Counted from the first letter of the stretch, positions 1 to 38,200 are shown. The stretch: DNA of 64,000 nucleotides from Mastigias papua (GCA_964019165.1 OZ025267.1:19185185-19249184); one strand, 5' to 3'. Notes: generated by a model not told the origin, from the sequence alone. Numbers and translations: made by a program.

Positions 1-781
1 AAATACATTTATATAGAGGCTGTAACCGAATAGTTCTTATTACCTTTATTGGAGGTACTGAGCCTCATCAGTTCCATAGAGGCATTCAACGAACCCTTCT
101 TAGTTGGAGACATGAATTTCTCAACTTCAAATCGTAGTTATATGTATTACTAGTGCACAACTTAACCTTACGAATCAGGTGTGTATTTCGACACCTTCCG
201 AGCCCCTGAGGCTGACTCACCAAGCCCCTGGAGCTTGATCAAGCCCACAATCACTGACAAAAGTCCTTGGAACACCCTTTGACTGCAGCATTTTATGTGA
301 CAATTATGAGATTCCGGTGAAGCACAACGGGTTACGCCCCCCTACCCCCAGAACAATGTTGAATTGACGGTTGGGTTAGCTGACAGTTGTGTGAAAGCAA
401 TTTGACTTACTTACTGTGTATAAAACCTGTATAAATCAACATTGTTTTCAAGGGGAGAGGGGAACGCTCACCAGCCAGGTTAAAAAAATACAGTAAGTGT
501 TCCAAGACTTTTAGTATTGATTGCAGGTTAAGACCCACTGGAATAGAATATCTAGGATATTATGTAGTGAGATGATATATCACTTAAGCAAGCAACACTT
601 GTCACAGACAAAAAAGATGCTAATTCTAAACTAAATATAATAAAATATGAAGTTGTATTTTGATGAACCACAACAAGAATGTATTGTGATATTAGTTATA
701 AGTATATGTCTCGAAAATTTTGTGTAAAATGATAGTCTCATTAAGTCTTTAACTCTTATCATCAAATTGCTCTTTTGCAAG
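1..781. other. Presumed intron of the WD40 gene, nothing recognised
   Basis: No exon-like stretch with WD signatures was found before the acceptor at 780-781. The preceding exon is probably outside the window. Confidence 0.4.
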
Positions 782-12189
<11,408 letters not shown>

Positions 12190-12737
12190 TGAATGTGACC
12201 CCTAGGCTATAAACAATGTTAATAAGAGGCTACATAACTACTTGTATTGCATTTGTTGAAATCTATTGGACATGAAAAAGAGGTAGATATGTTCGATACT
12301 GAATTTATCTGTGACTTTATGAGATGCATCTCTGCATCTCTGCCTTGACTTCTAAAAGCCTAAGTTGGGCTTACCCATGCTGAGAAATATGGAAGCCATA
12401 TCCATATGGCTGTATCTTTTTTGAAAATTATCTGCACGCGGAGTAGCATGTGTGCAAGTTCATTGCTGAGATGCATGCACGCATGCATGCAGTTTTCGTA
12501 GCCTATGTCGTATCTACACGCGTGCGTACCCACAAACGCCTGCCCGCACTGAGGGCAGGGGGGCAAGGTTCCTATTAAGGGCGCATCATAAACAGTTTTG
12601 CAACGAAATGATTTAGCCCTTAGAAAAGGGCAGGAAGGACGGCTGCCCCCTGCCCCCCAGCGTAGGCATCCCTGTACGCACCTGGTAACGACGTGTTTGA
12701 ACGTGAGAGACATAGAAATAATACGACTTCTATTAGT

Positions 12738-12771
12738 CATAGAAATAACAGGACGTCCTATTATTTCTATG
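12738..12771. repeat. 34-bp near-perfect palindrome
   Basis: CATAGAAATAA on the left, AGGACGTCCT at the centre and TTATTTCTATG on the right. Only one symmetric pair fails (C opposite A). A further copy of the half-site CATAGAAATAA lies just upstream near 12711. Confidence 0.85.
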
Positions 12772-13688
12772 GTGAGATATCTCAACGAAAACTACCCTCC
12801 TCCGCAGTGTTGGGGCTTGCTTGTGCTTGCTATGTCAGGCGCGCAACAACGGCGTGGGTGCTAGGGGTCTAGGCCCCAGCCCTTTTCCTCAAGAAGATAA
12901 AATGCCCTTTCTCTTGGAGATTTTTGAAACTGTTTATTGTATCTTTGTTAAGTAGACTTAGGTATTGTCTTTGCTACACATGGAACCAACTAAATACGGA
13001 AACTTCCCTGGCGATTTCTTTTGTTTCCAAATCTGAAAAGTAAGCTTTCAAGATAACTTCTCTTTAGAATGTGTGCAGTAAGCTCTGCAGTGCAAAATTG
13101 GCTGAGTACAAAGATAGTTCGTTTGTTTCTACAAACGAATTCAAGCTAGAAATGATTTAACTCAATTTCTTGGTAACTCATGCTCAGATTTGAGTAGCTG
13201 ACTTTGACATCTGGAGAAGGAAGTTATCACAAAGCAACTGCCAGTCGTTCTCCAGCTAGTAAGGCATGAAATATATGGGTTTGCATACTTGCTTCTGTCT
13301 CCACTGTTCTTACAATGGAATCCCGGTATGATGGACCCCGGATATAACGAACTACCGATATGTTGAATTATTTTCTGGTCCCCTTCAGAGTTTATATCTG
13401 GATTCCAACTGTACTGCTTCCAAGTAATACAGAACTCCCTCTGAAAGCACTGCAACTTCATGCGAGTTATTGCAGCCAGATGAGATGGGAGATCGCATTT
13501 TTTCATGTGTAAACACCGGAAGAACGTTGCAACAAGTTGCAGGTTGCGGCAACTTGCCATTTCCTGCAACCTAGTGTAAACCGGCCTTTAGGTGGCAGCA
13601 ACACATTAACACAAACTATTTCAATGGCATCAGCCTACTTTTCAACTTTTTTTGCGTGGTTTCAAACGAGGCCTTGAGATAAGGACTC

Positions 13689-13701
13689 GTTTCCTCGCAA
13701 C
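13689..13701 (+). promoter_or_regulatory. Candidate RFX X-box upstream of TTC29
   Basis: GTTTCCTCGCAAC matches the X-box plan (GTNRCC, 0-3 spacer, RGYAAC) apart from two weak positions, with a one-base spacer. It ends 92 bp before the TTC29 ATG, the usual distance for RFX-driven ciliary genes. Similar short sites arise by chance, so function is inferred. Confidence 0.4.
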
Positions 13702-13793
13702 AAAAAAAACTGTGATGGCGGAGTGACTAGAAGTTATAAGTACGGATAATAATAGGAACAAACAAACAGCTAGGAGAGAGAGTTTTGTAGAAA

Positions 13794-26262
<12,469 letters not shown>

Positions 26263-29200
26263 TCAGTAAACTGGTATTGTACTAGATGCTAAAAGAACAT
26301 TTGTAGGCACATTACCATTGGTGTATCTAAAGGTAACTCTGTTGACATTGAAAATTGCGCTGACATCTACGTCATAGATGAGTCTGAAGGCAAATCTCCT
26401 GACGGGCCCTCGTCTTGATGCAGCAAACCATTTGACGGATACCGGCAATGAACTGCAATCTATACCAGGTGGACAATTCAGCTTACAACTCCTACAAAGA
26501 ATTTAATTGAAGTAAAAACTACTAGATGACTTGGCCTAATTTGTCGATCTGAGTTGCGTTGTTGTGTGGCTCGTTTTATTGGAAACGAAGCACTAATCCG
26601 CACTAAGAACCTAACTTAACGAGATTTCAAACATAGGTCTTCAAATTCAATGTTCAAATCATGTTGTAAGAGCATTTCTTTATCATTAGTGCTCAAGCAA
26701 TTTGAATATTAATGATTTAATGAATCCGTAAAACATTCTTTATTAGACATGTCTTACCAAACATGGGCGGGAAATACGTCCGAAATATGTCTATCAATGT
26801 ATATCTTTTCCTCTCAAGAGAATACAATATACACGGTTACTTTCATCCTGTGCAATTATCGCGAGGTTCAAGAGTAGCATATTATCAGAAACACTGGATT
26901 CAATCCTGTGTGCAAAAATTTGAAAGCTGGAAATTTTAAGCGCTATTTTAGTTACAATAGCTCCCCCCTCTCTCCCCTTCTCTTCCACTCTTCCATCATT
27001 TCAGTTCATAAGAACTTCGATTAACAGGCCATTGTCTTATTGCTATGTATATTTCTAACAGATGCCCTCTCGAAGTCATTTTTTGCAAATCAAATTGCCA
27101 TAATGCCCATGAGATCTCGAGGTGACACATTTTGTGAATTATTGTCCCAAAGTAATTGCCTTACGTAACAGCTTTAGTTTCCACGTTACAGTTCCCACCG
27201 CGTGGAAACCACAGCTTGCTTGAGAACTTAAAATCAGCTTTTTTGTCAATATGGAAGAGCAGAATTGATATCTAGATGATATTCAGGTATGCACTTATTT
27301 ATCTGCAGGTATCAAATGCGGGGATAGGTCAGGATGACAATGGTCTCAGAGTACGTTGGCTACAGTTTCTTTTCCATTTCAGTAAAGATCTCATATTTTG
27401 ATGATTCTAGGGTTGCTATAAGATCCCCTTTACATTACCTTTGGCATTTGGTTACTTGAAATGAAATCTAGGTGGATGAATCTCTCTTAGCATGGACCAT
27501 TGAAGTCTTATGACAGTTGTCAAACTTCGCAAGAATTCTATGCAGCTCATTTAGGCCCTACAGCTAAGATGGCTCTGCACTAGATCAAAGTCAAACGTGC
27601 TCGGTAAAAGCTAGGCTCTACATAGCAAAGTGAAAAATGAACGTGCAAATTTCCGCGGTAATTATGTCTTCCTGCTGGCAGAATCCAGATTGCTTTGTAT
27701 ATCACGGTTATAATTTTTACCGTTAAGCAATAATTCATAACTAGTAATAAGTTTATTTATTCAATAGCTTATTTAATCCACCACAGTTTCAACCCAAAGA
27801 GAAGTCTGTTGTTTGCTGATTATAGGGTGGAAAGTTATGTCTGTAAAAATATCTCAGCTCCTACAAGCGAAGTAGATTATCTCAAACTTGACAGCTAGCA
27901 AGCCATTTTGATGTATAGAACATTCGTATTCTCATATGGACAATTATGTAGTTGAACAGAGAATTGCAAGTGAATGTTTAGCATTATACATCAGTTCAAA
28001 TAACACATAACTCTGTCCAGGTCCTTGACCTTCTCTTACCAGATCCTACAGATTAGCAACTCCATCCCTTATTTTCACTTTATTTGCGCTACTCTAACTA
28101 TTATGCAGCTAAACACATGTCATCACCCAACACCACTGGGCAGGACATAGACGTTAGTACTATAGTGCCAGGTCTTCGTGGTAAACCTTAGTATTACTGA
28201 CACAGGACACTAATACATATGGATTGGCAGATTTGAGGGATACTAGGGGCAGTGAAATGCTGAAGGCTATAGAATGAAGCATCTTATTGCATTTTCATCT
28301 TATGGCAATGAGTTTGGACAGTTATTTGAGGGAAACATGATCTTCCTGGTACTCTTGCCTTCTTTTTCTCACCTCTTTGACAACAGAGGCTACCAAGAGG
28401 TATTTTAGATACAAAGTACTGCTTATTCGTCAATAATTTTCATCCTGCAATATGTGAGCCTCTATTGCACTTGTGTCTCATGTACAATCTATCATGCATT
28501 TTTTCACGACACTCTCTCCTCTTCTTTTCCTTTTGCACACTTAACTAATTCTTCAAAATCAAAGCTCAACGCTTGCAGTTCTTTTTTATCCGTGATCAGG
28601 TATCGTAACCTCCCAAGTGGATTCAAAATCAAATCAGATCAAGTGACATATTTTAATTCCTCGGACTTTCATTTGGCTCTCAGCTTCTTTTGGCAACTTC
28701 TTGAAAAGTTTCTTTGTAAACTTAAACCTCAGGGGATATATAATCCACCTTGAAAATAACCCCAATGCACCAGACGCTAATTGTTAATACTGTCCTAAAC
28801 TTAATGCAAGAATAGCATTAAGAGGGCCTTCACATGAGAAATTTCAGACCGGTTTGAAACTCACACCGGCCTTAGTTCAGTTTGGTGTGTGGTCAAATCC
28901 CCCTGAGTGTTCACATGAGTAAGGTGAACTGAAACTCACGTCACCCTGAGTTTCAATTTGACTTTTCAAACCGGTCTGAAATTTCAAGTCGGCGTGAAAT
29001 TGTCATGTGAACGCGATTTGGTCAAACCGGGGAGAAGTGAACACTCAAAATAAATACTAAGCTACATCCTGGAAAACGAAGTATTGTTGTTGGTGTTGCG
29101 TGATTCAAATTCAAGCCGATTTGAAATTCATGTCCATGTGAATGCAAAGGAAATAAGCCCGACCGAAATGAACTCAAGCCGGCGTGAGTCTGAAATTTCT

Positions 29201-32200
29201 CATGTGAAGGCCCTCTAGGGTAGAAAGGCATATTGATAAACAGTCCCTTGCATCTTTGGGTTGCACTTGCAGGTTTTGCAAGCTACTTCATTTAGCTTGT
29301 TTTACGGCGATGGAGGAAAATATTTTTATCTCGATCTCTGTTGGTTCGGTGCAGGAATTCAGCTAAAAATATTTAAAGACATTTTGCTTGCTAACCTTGC
29401 AGATCTTTTGAGGTAGTTTGGCGGGCATGTGGTTTGAATACATTTGTATTCCCCAGGCATATTGAAGCAGCTCGCCCCATTTGGGCATATATTCTTGTTT
29501 CTACATTCATTTGTATCTGTTAAAAGAAAGAACGAAGAGCTTTTTTAATTCATTTCATTAACTCGGATAAGGATGTAACTTGACTTCATTACAATGAGCA
29601 ATAAGCAGGTAAGGAAAATTAGATATTATTAAGAGAAAAGCCGAGCATCACAATAGAGACTGCATTAAGCATAATCAACTGAAGTCATGTGATATATTCT
29701 AAAAGTCCCTTAGAAATTCAAGATATTTTAACAGCTTTTAGATAGCTTTCTAGATCATGTATTATCTTGAACATTAAGGTATGTATAGAGTAGATTCCAA
29801 ATCTTTGATTGGCTAAGAGCTCTGATCGCATACATATGATCCATATTGTTTTGACCAATCGCAAGCTCTAAGTGGCTAATACGGTATGGAGAATTTAAAT
29901 GTGAATAGAGCTCTAAGCCAATCAGAGATTTAGAGCCTATACTGGTGTGGATCGACAACTCGTGACCAATGTTAAGAAGAATTTTAGTTTCTAGAACATA
30001 GATACTCAAAGAAAATCTGGGTAAACTCATAAGCTACAATAAAAATACAGTCAACTCTCTCTACGGCGGGCACCCTTTGAAGAAGTGTCCACGTTATAGA
30101 AGTTTCCACATAGAGAGAGTTAACTGTATATTACTTGAAGGAAAAACAAGAAACAGGTAAATAAATACAATTTTAAGATGAAGACCTAATTTGATAGAAT
30201 TCTGAATACCGAAAAGAAGTTATGTTTGTTGATTCTTTGATGTCAATCGGATCGTAGATATGGATACAGAATTAGGTATCAAACGAACATACACTGTGAC
30301 TAAATCCTAATAAAGCAATTCTTCATAGCTGTGTAGTTCGTATCCAGGAAAATAGCTGATAAAGAACACTGCTATACGAACTGATATCACTGAACATCAG
30401 GAATAAACTCAACGTGCCTTCAACCATAGCCGTGAAGAAACAACGAGTTTTTCGATGTTAAAAGTGTGGAAAAGCTTTGCGCTTGGGCAAATTACTCAGA
30501 AACGTTTGCGCATGTTCTGTATATCAGGTTGCCTTGTTGATTTCGTTAGTATATTGTATTGGAAATTTGCTCATGACTCCCTGAATATTCTATGTATGGC
30601 TTCACTTTACACAGTTTTCGTTACAAGCTTACAGATGGACTTTGAATAGAAGGATTCATGAGAAAGGAGCTAATGAAACAAACATTCTCGCATCTTCAGT
30701 AAATTGGATCACAACACCCGAGCTGGTACAAAAAATTGCAGATAGATCTAAATTGAAAGATTCTCATCTTGAAACTGTGAACGTCTGTAATCACAACCAT
30801 GACAATTGATGAAAATTACTATGGGAACTGGTATGGAGATTAGCTTAGGTAGAACTGATACATGGAAGATGATTTATTCATTAAAAGCTAGGTAATTGAC
30901 TAGAACTACAAGAGTCACAAAACACAGATGAAATAAAACTGAGAAATTTAAATCTACTGCACGTTACCCAAACATGTTCTTTTGTTTCTTGCAAGGTGGA
31001 ACCCTTTCATGCATTCGCATCTGTATGATCCTGGCAGATTTGTGCATTTATGACTACAAAGCCTTCCGTTGTAAATCTTACACTCATCTCGATCTACGGA
31101 GAAATTTCCTATCTACATTTAAAGAGTCAATCCAATAAGTTGCTTTTTAAGCTACTGAGTTGAGAGTATTTTATCACAACCAAAACTATCACTCAATCGT
31201 AATTAAGCGTTCATCACGAAAAGGAATAATATTATTAAAACCAAAAACAGTGAAAATTTTTATCAGGAGATATCCTATACCAGGAGTGCAGGGTTACCAA
31301 GAAATCAGGAATGCTTTCCTTAAGCATTGGTAATTAATCATATCATACCTTGGCAAACGCCCTTTCTTTTGAAGTATCCTCTGGCACAACTGCATCTGTA
31401 GGATCCATGAGTGTTCCGGCAAACATCGCCATCTCCTTTACATTGATGTGTTCCAGTAACACATTCGTTTACATCTGCAATTAAAGAAAACTCAATAAAA
31501 ACTTTATGAACATTGCCCTTGCAGAGCTGTCCATTCTACAGTATGAATCAGTATCCAAGCGACTTTAAGATAATTCTCCGTGTATTGCAATCATTACTTG
31601 ATCTTTTTCTCCCTCCACAGTTCCTTAAATACAACTTTCATTTCAATCGTTAATTCTGGTGCTGAATGCATCATTAAATTGTGAAAATAGACAAAAATTA
31701 AGGATGTATCAAAGCACATTATACCTAAGTCCATTGCAGTTTTATTCTGTTTACCCCGTACATAGAGAGATACATTCGGGAAAAATTCAGACATATGCTG
31801 ATTGCGGAGACGGAATTACTTGCAGAAGCATAATCTATGTCCGTTTGGGTTGTAATCGTCGTTGGGGTGTCTATTATTGTATTAATATTCCTGGACATAT
31901 TCTTGTTCGTGCAGTTTAGAAAGCTTGCTTTGAAAAAGCATGCATAAGCGAAATCGTTTGAAAGCTTTGTTGGCCGACAGTCATCAGACATCAGAGTATC
32001 AAGTATAAGCTTGATATTTTCAGTTATGCATAACTTTTTGAAAACAATTATTACTTATTCTACACAACGTTTTGAGGGTAATATCATTGAGCAAAAGATC
32101 TCGTTGATTTGAAGAATTATTACCTAGACATGCCATCGAAGCATTGCTGAAATAGTACCCTGAAGGGCAGTTTTGCTTCACAGCAGAGCAAATATACGAC

Positions 32201-35200
32201 CCATATGTATTCACGCATCTTTGACCTCTTTTGCATGGATTGCCCACCCTGCATTCGTTTAAATCTGTAAACGAAGAACATTGTAGAGGTTATTTCAAAA
32301 GCCACATGCTAGATGGATTTCATATGAGAAAAAGAAAGAAAACACAAATATCCTTCCTAGGAGACCTGTGACCTCCATGGCTGGCTGAATCATCCGCTTT
32401 GATAGCTTATTACGTACTTTCCCACATGAATATGGATAGAGAACACAGATTATGACCTCGCCAAAGCAGTCAATATCAGTATACACATTTTTTAAAAGAA
32501 ACATGAGACTCAAATCGAGCAAAATTTAAGAAACATTTAAGAAATACGAGCAGGCTGAGTTTCAAAATTAAACTTGAAAGCCTGTTTTTGCGCGAAACGT
32601 TTTTATACAGTGGACACGAAATGCAACTAGCACTCGTCTCTAGAATATTTTTAACTAAAATGTCTATTTCTCATCTCGCAGTTGCCTTGCTGTTATAGGG
32701 TATTTCAAAAAGCACAAAAAACACTTAAGAAACATTTATGGCTGGATTTGACAAAATATTAAGAAACATCCTGGATGAAGGGAAAAAGTTTGTTTCATTT
32801 AACAAAAACGTGTAGATCTTAAAAGATGTGCACCTATACTCTAATTCTTTCTTGCTTTGGTCCTAGTCTTATTTGGAACTGTCAGCTTTCACATTTCTTG
32901 ATTCTAATGGTCACCACCTGCGAGTAACTCGCTGACAAAAATACACTTGTCGAATTAACTGTGGTTTGCCAGTGTCAAAAGGCAGGACTTCTTAAGAAGT
33001 GACTGATGGATGTGACTGATGAGAGTCATTTCTTTTTCTGAGATGTCTTACAAATTGATTACAAATCTGAGCAAAGACCATACTGTTTACAGTTTGCTAG
33101 ACTTGATTTGCTATTTATCTGCTACTGGACTTTGCAAAGCTGATTCCTAAATTAGATGTCTAATCAAGACAAGAATTCAGCTCGCTTGCAACAAGTACAG
33201 ATGTGGCGTAGCTTTGCCCTAATTTGCGTGAGATTTGCACCTCTTCGAACAAAAGCATCTTATAATAAAACATTTATATTTCTGAATTTTGAATTATTTG
33301 CAATGGCGTAGTGGGTTTTCTTTAGCTTGGAGGGGAGCAAGCAGTAATTTGCTGTTGGGAATCCTAGCTATTTACACCCTCAGTATCAGAACTGTAAACC
33401 AGCGATATATTTATACTGGTGGCTGTTTAGTATGCTGAATACGTATGAACTGCTAGAAAATGCCTTTCAAGTAATTAATAATTGATATTCCATTAAGTAC
33501 ATCATGTCCACCCAACTATGCACAGTACTGAAGAACACTATTGAATATAGATTTATCGACCAGGTTTTAGAGATGGAGGTAGCACCCCCAAACTCTTGCG
33601 TCCGTGGCTATATGTAGAACCGCTATAGAATATAAGTTAATTACGCGCAAAACTTTGCTGTCATGGGAATTTCTACCTACCAATACAACGTGCCCCAGAA
33701 AGATAGTACCCTGTTCGGCATGTTTTGATCATTGGTTTCTTTGTGCACAAGTGCCCACCTAGCACATTCTCGCATACTGTTCCCGGAGGACATTTTGCCA
33801 AGCCTGACGCACACTCATCAATATCTAAAAAACGATATGGAGCAGTGAGTGTTATCAAAGTACCAATCAGAAGAGAAACTTAATACCTGTGTTGCAATTC
33901 AATATCCTCATCAAAACATAAAGACAAAAGGGAAATAGGAATTGGACTAAGTTCTCTCAAAGTATTTAACATCTGTGCGATGTTTTATACATAAAACTTA
34001 TAGTACCTCATATCTTGAATGTGAAATTGTCAGATCACACTTTGTAATGTTCTTACCTCGGCAAATTCCGTTCTCAAATTTGTAGCCCTTGCGGCAGGAT
34101 CTCGGAGTGAACTTACGTAAGCATCGATAAGCTCCAATTAAATTCTTGCACTTCCAGCCTGTGATGCATTTGTGTGTGCCAGCTTCACATTCATCTATAT
34201 CTAGAATAAGAAATTAGAGCACCTATTAACTAAAGGACCTTACAGTAGATCACAGTAAAACTAGACACATGTACCAACAAACACATGCAACAAACACATG
34301 CAAACAAACACATGCAAACAAACACATGCAAACAAACACAGGTGCAAACAGACAGATACAAACAGACACTTACAAATAGACACATACAAACAGATACGCA
34401 CATGCATTTAATCAAATACACCAGAAAGTATAAATAAACAAATACATGCACAAACAAAAATACAAACACAGGCGCAAACACAAATACACATTGAAACGCA
34501 CAAACTCAAACTCATACATACGAACTGTAAAAATGATGTGCCTCCTAACCCTGCACAAAGCCAGAAAAATGCTAGGAGCTAAGTCTAGAAGCTACAGAAA
34601 CAGTTCAGAGCTTTGTACACTTAAGTAGGCGTTGTTTCCCAAACTGTATCTGGTCAGCTTAATAAATAGTATCATGTACCTGGCACTGCCATTGATGTTA
34701 TTGATATTGTCATGTATTGATTTATCAAATATGCATTGAAGGAAATTCGCGATGCAAGTTATATGGCACGGAGGATGTAAAATTATGGAGCCAGTTTTGC
34801 TATTAATGATACTAGAATCAGTTATTGATTCTGTTGCATATGCATGCAGTAAACTGAAACCTATTGTTATGGATTCACCTATTATTATGTGGGTTTGTGT
34901 AGGTTCATACTGGTCTGCTTTAATGGGTTTCAGGCCGATTGCCGCAAAAGAAATGCTTGAAAATAGATCGTGTGTTATCACTATACCATCTTTCCTATTC
35001 GTATTCTATTTCAGTTTAATGCTTGCAAGTTTGGGATTAGACTGAACTTCTTGCACAAGAGGACTATTTGGAGTACGAATGTCAGCACATGTAACTTTCT
35101 CAAGCATTCTTGTGATGAATTAAATCCACGGAACAGGTTGACAAGAAATGGGCAGTCTTGGTAAGCCTATAAGCTATTATCCTTTGAGGCATATGATATT

Positions 35201-38200
35201 TTGTCATAAGTAGGTAAATTTTATCTTAAGCTTCTGTCTTATGTCTGAAATGCTCTGAAATGAACAACAACCCTCAATAATAAGCAAATCCCCGTGCATC
35301 TTTTACTTCTGGAGTACTATTCACTGAGACTATTCCAACAAACAATGGTTAACTATTGCTTATTAATCAAGGCAAAAATAGTCTTGCGTTTCTCAGAACA
35401 ATTTCTCTCTTTGGGATTGGTTCGACTGAACAATACTTGCTATTGAAATCTCTGGAAAACTTCTTCTATTGTCTTTGGCGGTTTTAACAAACTTGAGCTA
35501 GACATTGAAAAAACGAGACTTTAAGGCGGGACTATACTTTTCTCCCCTGTTTGCGTAAAACTACGTTGGCCTGCATTGTTCCTCTTCAATTAGAACATGT
35601 AATGATGATGATATAACCACCAAAGTATCAGACAGATCAATTAGTATAGATCTTTTACGATTTTACCAATGAAACAGCCAGTTTCTTTATTTCTTTTGCT
35701 TTTCTGTGCTTCTAGTGTAAGCTTAGAGATTGATAAATGAAATAAAGTTTGATTTTGGACAAATAACAATGACATTATAAGACAAAGACGCAATGTTTGC
35801 AGGAGAGTTCCCTTTGGGGATAACACAGATTAGGCAGCTTTCTAGTTTTCTCTAATCAGATAATTGCTAACCAAAAGATAAAATCAATACTAGATTTTAG
35901 ATTATGGGGCCGTATTTGTCAGCATGATTTAGACCTTTTGTCCAATAAGCTTCTTTGGGTGAAGCGATTGAAGCTCGATTTGGACACAGCACAGGGAGCT
36001 GCTTCTGTGCTACAATCACGTCTTTTTATAAAGCAGTGGCTTGTAAGACAGTAGTGCGCGACTGCTCAAATACTTAAGAAAATTCAGTGCTGGATTACCA
36101 AGATCTAAGAGAGTTTGCAAGTTGATACGTACTTGAAATTATGAAAAATGTTAATTTGGACAAGTAGCGTGATTATAAACAAGATGGCCAGAATCCTTAT
36201 GTTTGAGAAAATGAAAGCAAACATGTTACATTTTCTTTATAACTGTATAATTCGACTGCACTAACAAGCAGTCATCATCACACTTAAACTTTAAATTTCC
36301 AGACGAGTCCTTCATCTCTTTGATTTGACTAGTGGATACTTCTTGTGTTAATCTATGGATTCTAGTGTTATGTTTCTGTAACACAAATTCAAAAGGATAT
36401 TTGCTAAGAACGTCTTAGCAAAGTTTTGGTACTGAAATCAATATAAACAGTAAGACAGTCTCTATATATAGCAGTAGCGTACACTGAAATCGTTTGACAT
36501 TTTGCTGCCAGACAACCTACAAAAGGTATACCGAGCAATGCATCAATTTGATAGTTGTGCTTCCAATTGATCAACTCATCTTCACATAAAAACCTATTGG
36601 ACTGGCTACGCTTTCCTCAGGCAAAAACTACGGAAAGATTTTGATCTCTTGAAGGCCGGCTGTGTTGAAAAGATATCCCGAGTCGGAAAAACTGAAAGCA
36701 AGGTTGATCAGTCGCAATTTTTTGGTTTCTTGTGCTAATGTACTGATAAACCATCGGGTTATGATGTTATGATCATTTTCATTGTGAAAAGAGCACCTGA
36801 ATCAAATGAATGACAGACTATTCAGTAAAGCAGATTTGCTTTCAAATGGTCATCCCTCCAATGTTCAGTTTCTCTAACATGCAATAAAATCCTGCATTGG
36901 TATTAAAAGGCTGTAGTTATATTCTTAACACGAGAATAAGAATGAAATTTATTGAACAATAGCCCTTTAATATCCCGTTGATCATAGTTAAGAATGCTTC
37001 AAGGTATTGGGCGAGAGACTAAAGAGGTTGGTGTAATCTGAAGTATTGGTTTTCAAAATGCACTAGTATCCTACTAGTCTAGATGAAAGGATATGATTTC
37101 AATAGGACTATATACGATTAACTTAGTTGATTATCTGTTCCCCATTGTGGTCACTCACATAATACATACACACGAATGTTCAAGATTTTGACTCCCCATT
37201 CCACCCTCGTACATACGCTTACGCGTTTTAGATTTTTCTCTGTCTGTGTTCTTACTTTCACATTTGATAGCTTTTCTATGCATTCAATGATTAGCAGCTG
37301 TTTTTTAATTGCCAAAAAGCCACAATAGAAAAATTGACAAGTAAGGACAATAGTGTTATGCGTGTGTATATCAGCTGAAATGTTAACGAAACATTTATAC
37401 TATACTCGCAATATACATGGAACTTGTAAATAGCAATTGTCATTACAATTAGGATTTGCCAAATATCCATCCTATAGGTATTTATAAACTTTTACTTTCT
37501 TTTCCTTACGTCACTGGACACATGTTGATAGCAGTATCTTTACTTGAAATGTATATACTGTTTAAAGATTCGTTATATTATATCAACATATTATAACACT
37601 GGGTGCATACATGCTCTATTCAAATATATGCTTTTTGTCCAAGCCCGTTTCCTTTTTTCGCACGTACTATGTGAATGACCTCCTTTAGGAGATCACTTAC
37701 CTTTGCATGAACGGCTGTCATTAAGTAACCGAAAACCTTTCCTGCAAGAGCACACAGGACCTGCCACAGTTTGATGACATTCTTGCTCACATTTTGCATC
37801 TATGCATGTTTTAGGTCCCGACTTTACAATCTCTAGAATGAATAAACAAAACTCTTTGAGTGAATTTGACTAATTAGGTAGTAGCCTAGCTATAGTCCAC
37901 CAAAGATTTGTGTATTTGAAACCGATCCCTTCTTGGGTCAAAGGATTATTATTTTCGATGTCTGTGCAGACACGGGCTACTCTTTCCGTGGAGATAATAT
38001 TCAATGCCAGCTATCTTACCAGAAGTGAGGTACACGAGAAGCAGCCAGGCCTGCTTTTATCATATGCTTCATTTATTATCATGATCCCACTCTAGCGGAT
38101 ACCGATACTCCACTCACAAGAGCTTAACATTGTATAAGTGCTCTTTATGATTCTGATGAATGGGTTTGGCTAATACTGTCAGGTTATTGCCATGGATTTA

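Larger units (their letters stand above)
12190..13793. other. Intergenic region between WD40 gene and TTC29
   Basis: About 1.6 kb between two genes in the same orientation. It holds GC-rich low-copy-looking sequence around 12480-12680, a near-perfect palindrome at 12738-12771 and a Tigger-like remnant around 13315-13400 (CCGGATATAACGAAC). TTGCAAC-type inverted repeats lie at about 13527-13575. An RFX-like site lies close to the TTC29 start. No canonical AATAAA was noticed just after the WD40 stop codon. Confidence 0.6.

Noticed and set aside
12360..12785. 141-codon minus-strand frame with Cys pairs between the WD40 gene and TTC29
   Set aside because: No recognisable domain. It spans GC-rich sequence and a palindrome, and lacks splice or homology support.
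34257..34500. ACACATGCAAACAA repeats considered as a CRISPR-like array
   Set aside because: Units are imperfect and contiguous without unique spacers, and the genome is eukaryotic; it is a minisatellite.
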